NCBI GenBank assembly: GCA_021847945.1
Contig: JAJZNG010000118.1
Span: forward strand, 1-48,304
Origin: Actinomycetes bacterium
GTDB lineage: Bacteria > Actinomycetota > Acidimicrobiia > Acidimicrobiales > Palsa-688
Length of the DNA stretch: 48,304 nucleotides
Direction of reading: 5' to 3'
Under the pieces are notes generated by a model that had not been told where the DNA came from, made no database searches, and worked only from the letters and a program-made list of their open reading frames with translations. The position numbers and the translations under genes were made by a program. Below, piece after piece: positions 46,294 through 48,304 of the stretch (position 1 is its first letter; every line of letters begins with the position of its first letter).

Positions 46294-47372
46294 CCGCGCC
46301 TGAAGACACTCCGGATCTACCTAAAAAGGCAACCGTCGACCTGTCCACCCTTACGGACGTCCTGGCTGGAACTCTCCACGGGGCGACCGTGACGGACGTG
46401 GTCGTAGAGCCCATCGGCACCGGGCAGATGGCCGACTGCCTCCGCTGCTACCTGTCCTATGACCACGCCGGAACGGGGCCAGCCTCGGTCGTAGTGAAGC
46501 TCCCTTCCTCCGACCCCAAGAGCGTCGAGACGGCCGTTGCGCTTCGGTCATACGAGATCGAGGTCAACTTCTACCGGCACTTGTCACCGCGTCTGTCGGT
46601 TCGCACCCCTGGCTGCTACTACGCCGAGATCGCACCGGGCGGTGCGGACTTCTTGATAGTCCTCGAAGACGTTTCCCCCTGCCGCCAAGGAGATCAGCTT
46701 GCCGGTTGCAGCCCAGACGAGGCGTATCTTGCCATAGCCGAGCTCCCCGGACTTCACGCCCCAAGATGGGGTGACGCCACGCTGGGCGACCTTGACTGGC
46801 TTAACCGAAGCGGACCTGGAACCGAAGGCGTGCTGCCAGCGCTCGTCAGGGGCCTATACCCGGGTTTCGTGGAGAGATACCACGAACGCATACAGCCGGA
46901 CGTCCTCGCTTTAGCGGAACGGCTCATGGCATCGCTGGAGCTTTTCGACGCAGACAAGCCCGGACCGTGGACGGTGACTCACGGGGATTTCCGACTCGAT
47001 AATCTTCTCTTTCCCCCTCCTGAAGCGGGGCGTAGGGTCGCCGTGGTCGACTGGCAGACTGCATCCTTCGGACCAGGCGCCTCGGATCTCAGCTACTTCC
47101 TCGGAGCCTCACTTAAACCGGAGGCCAGGCGCGCCCACGAGACGGACCTAGTCCGCTCCTATCACGAGCGGATGGTCGCCTCTGGTATCGAACTATCGTG
47201 GGAAGTTCTCTGGACGGACTACCGCCGCTACAGTCTTGGCGGCCTGATCATGGCAATAGCCGCCTCGATGCTGGTCAGACGCACCGAACGCGGGGACGAG
47301 ATGTTCGTTGCGATGGCGAATCGCCACGGTACCCACGCAACGGAGCTGGAGGCTATGGATCTGCTCACTTAG
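46290..47372 (+). CDS. Phosphotransferase-fold (APH/EcKinase-like) protein
   Basis: 360 aa of the aminoglycoside-phosphotransferase/kinase-like superfamily. The catalytic loop is VTHGDFRLDNLLFPP near 235 with the HGD Asp and Asn intact. The metal Asp is in VAVVDWQTASFGPGASDLSYFLG near 255. The N-lobe includes ASVVVKLPSSDPKS with the probable ATP-binding Lys. Substrate is unknown; members paired with CrtC/AttH-like proteins may act on lipids, sterols or acyl compounds rather than antibiotics. Start ATG 46290 overlaps the previous stop by 4 nt (ATGA), so the two proteins are made together. Its stop overlaps the convergent gene by 8 nt. Confidence 0.88.
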   Translation: MTAPEDTPDLPKKATVDLSTLTDVLAGTLHGATVTDVVVEPIGTGQMADCLRCYLSYDHAGTGPASVVVKLPSSDPKSVETAVALRSYEIEVNFYRHLSPRLSVRTPGCYYAEIAPGGADFLIVLEDVSPCRQGDQLAGCSPDEAYLAIAELPGLHAPRWGDATLGDLDWLNRSGPGTEGVLPALVRGLYPGFVERYHERIQPDVLALAERLMASLELFDADKPGPWTVTHGDFRLDNLLFPPPEAGRRVAVVDWQTASFGPGASDLSYFLGASLKPEARRAHETDLVRSYHERMVASGIELSWEVLWTDYRRYSLGGLIMAIAASMLVRRTERGDEMFVAMANRHGTHATELEAMDLLT

Positions 47373-48144
47373 ATCCGCGAGACGGGCCGAAGACTAACCT
47401 TGTTGACACCTGCTCGCCGTCGAGTCCTGCGAACAGTGCCATTCCCGACTCCTCTGCAGCCTGCTGGAGCTGGGTTACGTCAGGTATGTGATCCTGGTAC
47501 TGCACCACGGTAAGAGCTTCGTCGCTAAGAACGACGCTCATCTCGTCACCTGAGCGCGCCAACGCCCGCAGTAGTTCGCATGCCACCCGTAATGCGACAG
47601 GATCACGCAGCGGAACATTCGCGGTCACCGACATGTCGCTGGGAGTGCCTATAACCTCACGTATGACCGCGAGTTCGATGGCCACGCCGGAGGCGAGCGA
47701 CCCGTCCCATGGCACCGGCAGTTCCACCCCAGGGCCCGCCACCTCAAGCCACTCCCGACCGAGACGGACGTGCTCGAGTTGGAGCATCACACCTGACGCC
47801 GAAGGGGAAGGCACCCTCCCATGCCCGCCGTCCCCCGAACCTGCGGCGGGGCTCAGGTTAGTTTGGGCGAGTTCCCGGGAAGAGCGGAGCTCCCCTTCGA
47901 CCTTGGCAACCAGATCCTCGGCTTTCGAGTACCTGTCCTCAGCGATCTCCACCCGCCGCTGGTACTGCGCAAGATCCTCAACTGCCTTAGACGCCTTGTC
48001 CTCGGCGTCCCGCAGGCGGTTGGCCTGGCGTAGCGACCGGGCCCGTTCACGGCGAAGACCCGAAGAGCTACGCTGCGCTATCCACCCCAGCACAACGACC
48101 GCCACCAAGGCGACGGCTATAACGACGATGAGGACTACAGTCAC
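47365..48144 (-). CDS. Membrane-anchored coiled-coil protein, unknown function
   Basis: 259 aa. An N-terminal membrane helix (VVLIVVIAVALVAVVVLGWIA) is followed by a charged coiled coil (about 28-95: RRERARSLRQANRLRDAEDKASKAVEDLAQY and on). A Ser/Gly/Pro linker leads to a folded cytoplasmic part (about 115-259) with LEHVRLGREWLEVAGPGVELPVPW and a helix-rich ALRVACELLRALARSGDEMSVVLSDEAL. I recognise no named domain. The ALRVACELLRALA...VVLSDE pattern faintly recalls sensor or ATPase-like folds, but no ATP-binding motif is visible. GTG start at 48144. Convergent with the phosphotransferase gene. Function unknown. Confidence 0.75.
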   Translation of the reverse strand: MTVVLIVVIAVALVAVVVLGWIAQRSSSGLRRERARSLRQANRLRDAEDKASKAVEDLAQYQRRVEIAEDRYSKAEDLVAKVEGELRSSRELAQTNLSPAAGSGDGGHGRVPSPSASGVMLQLEHVRLGREWLEVAGPGVELPVPWDGSLASGVAIELAVIREVIGTPSDMSVTANVPLRDPVALRVACELLRALARSGDEMSVVLSDEALTVVQYQDHIPDVTQLQQAAEESGMALFAGLDGEQVSTRLVFGPSRGSK

Positions 48145-48244
48145 GACCCGTTACGGTAGCGAGCGCGTACGGCTCCGCTTGGCGCTCCGCCTGCTTCACG
48201 GGGTTTTGTGACTTCTAAAGGCGACTCTGCTCATAGCCGGCAGG

Positions 48245-48304
48245 TCAAATGTGCAGGTCCAGCAGGGCGGTTCGGACCCTCGGAGGGTTCACTGCCGCCA
48301 GATC
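48245..48304 (-). CDS. C-terminal end of a minus-strand gene cut by the window edge
   Basis: Reading leftwards from the window end, one frame is open for 19 codons before TGA at 48247-48245. It encodes the ending NPPRVRTALLDLHI, with mostly G/C third codon positions as in the neighbouring genes. It lies 100 nt upstream of the coiled-coil gene on the same strand. The tail is too short to identify; a helical C terminus is all that can be seen. Confidence 0.4.
   Translation of the reverse strand, partial: DLAAVNPPRVRTALLDLHI

Noticed and set aside
46290-47372. Aminoglycoside resistance gene
   Set aside because: Only the general phosphotransferase fold is shared; coupling to a CrtC/AttH-like protein points to another substrate.
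48245-48304. C terminus of DNA polymerase III delta prime (HolB)
   Set aside because: The ending weakly resembles some HolB tails, but 19 residues are too few to name a gene.

Overview
The window is a chromosomal segment from a moderately GC-rich actinobacterium. Markers for this are a WhiB regulator, a GlnR-type orphan regulator beside GlnA2- and GSII-type glutamine synthetases, an F420-type LLM oxidoreductase, a MhuD-like haem-degrading protein, a DUF2630 protein, an RskA-like anti-sigma factor and frequent GTG/TTG starts. The gene mix would suit Acidimicrobiia, but I cannot prove the class from sequence alone. I see no insertion sequence, prophage, CRISPR array or integrase. The segment reads as ordinary core and accessory chromosome with one tRNA-Pro.

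Left part (1-9900), almost all minus strand: the N-terminal two thirds of topA, cut by the window edge; a K+-independent-type membrane pyrophosphatase; a DtxR/MntR-like metalloregulator overlapping it, with its own clear promoter; a DUF4395 membrane protein; an RsbW/RsbV-like partner-switching pair with an uncharacterised helical protein and a TetR regulator; glutamine-dependent NAD synthetase; and MscL with a zinc ribbon.

9963-19595 is a tight five-gene minus-strand operon: a large membrane-anchored fibronectin-III protein with a Thr/Gly tract, a MoxR AAA ATPase, a DUF58 protein, a TgpA-like multi-TM transglutaminase-fold protein and a kinase-fold membrane protein. The last two have lost their catalytic residues: Cys and His in the transglutaminase, and the VAIK Lys, HRD Asp and DFG Asp in the kinase. 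A canonical MoxR-DUF58 pair therefore sits with two pseudoenzymes. This is the most notable system in the window.

19784-31365: a CPA1-type cation/proton antiporter; a nitrogen block (glnII, glnA2-like, glnR-like) with a shared repeat-bearing intergenic region; RidA; ErpA; Mrp/ApbC; an MBL-fold hydrolase; a Rieske protein; and a WhiB gene divergent from a pair of ArsA-family ATPases, a neighbourhood known from mycobacterial whiB4 and Streptomyces wblA.

31387-42272: a STAS protein divergent from a lone receiver domain; tRNA-Pro(CGG); an MFS exporter; a DUF1295 membrane enzyme; a 430-bp spacer with strong hairpins; two divergent atypical response regulators with no kinase nearby; and an accessory metabolic cluster (LLM oxidoreductase, SDR, tandem CaiB/BaiF fusion, SMP-30 lactonase-like protein).

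42309-48304: a MhuD-like monooxygenase; DUF2630; an ECF sigma/anti-sigma pair divergent from a Yx(F/W)xxD-repeat lipoprotein; a CrtC/AttH-like lipocalin protein whose GTG start lies in the loop of a perfect 12-bp hairpin; a co-translated APH-fold phosphotransferase; a membrane-anchored coiled-coil protein; and the last codons of a gene running off the right edge.
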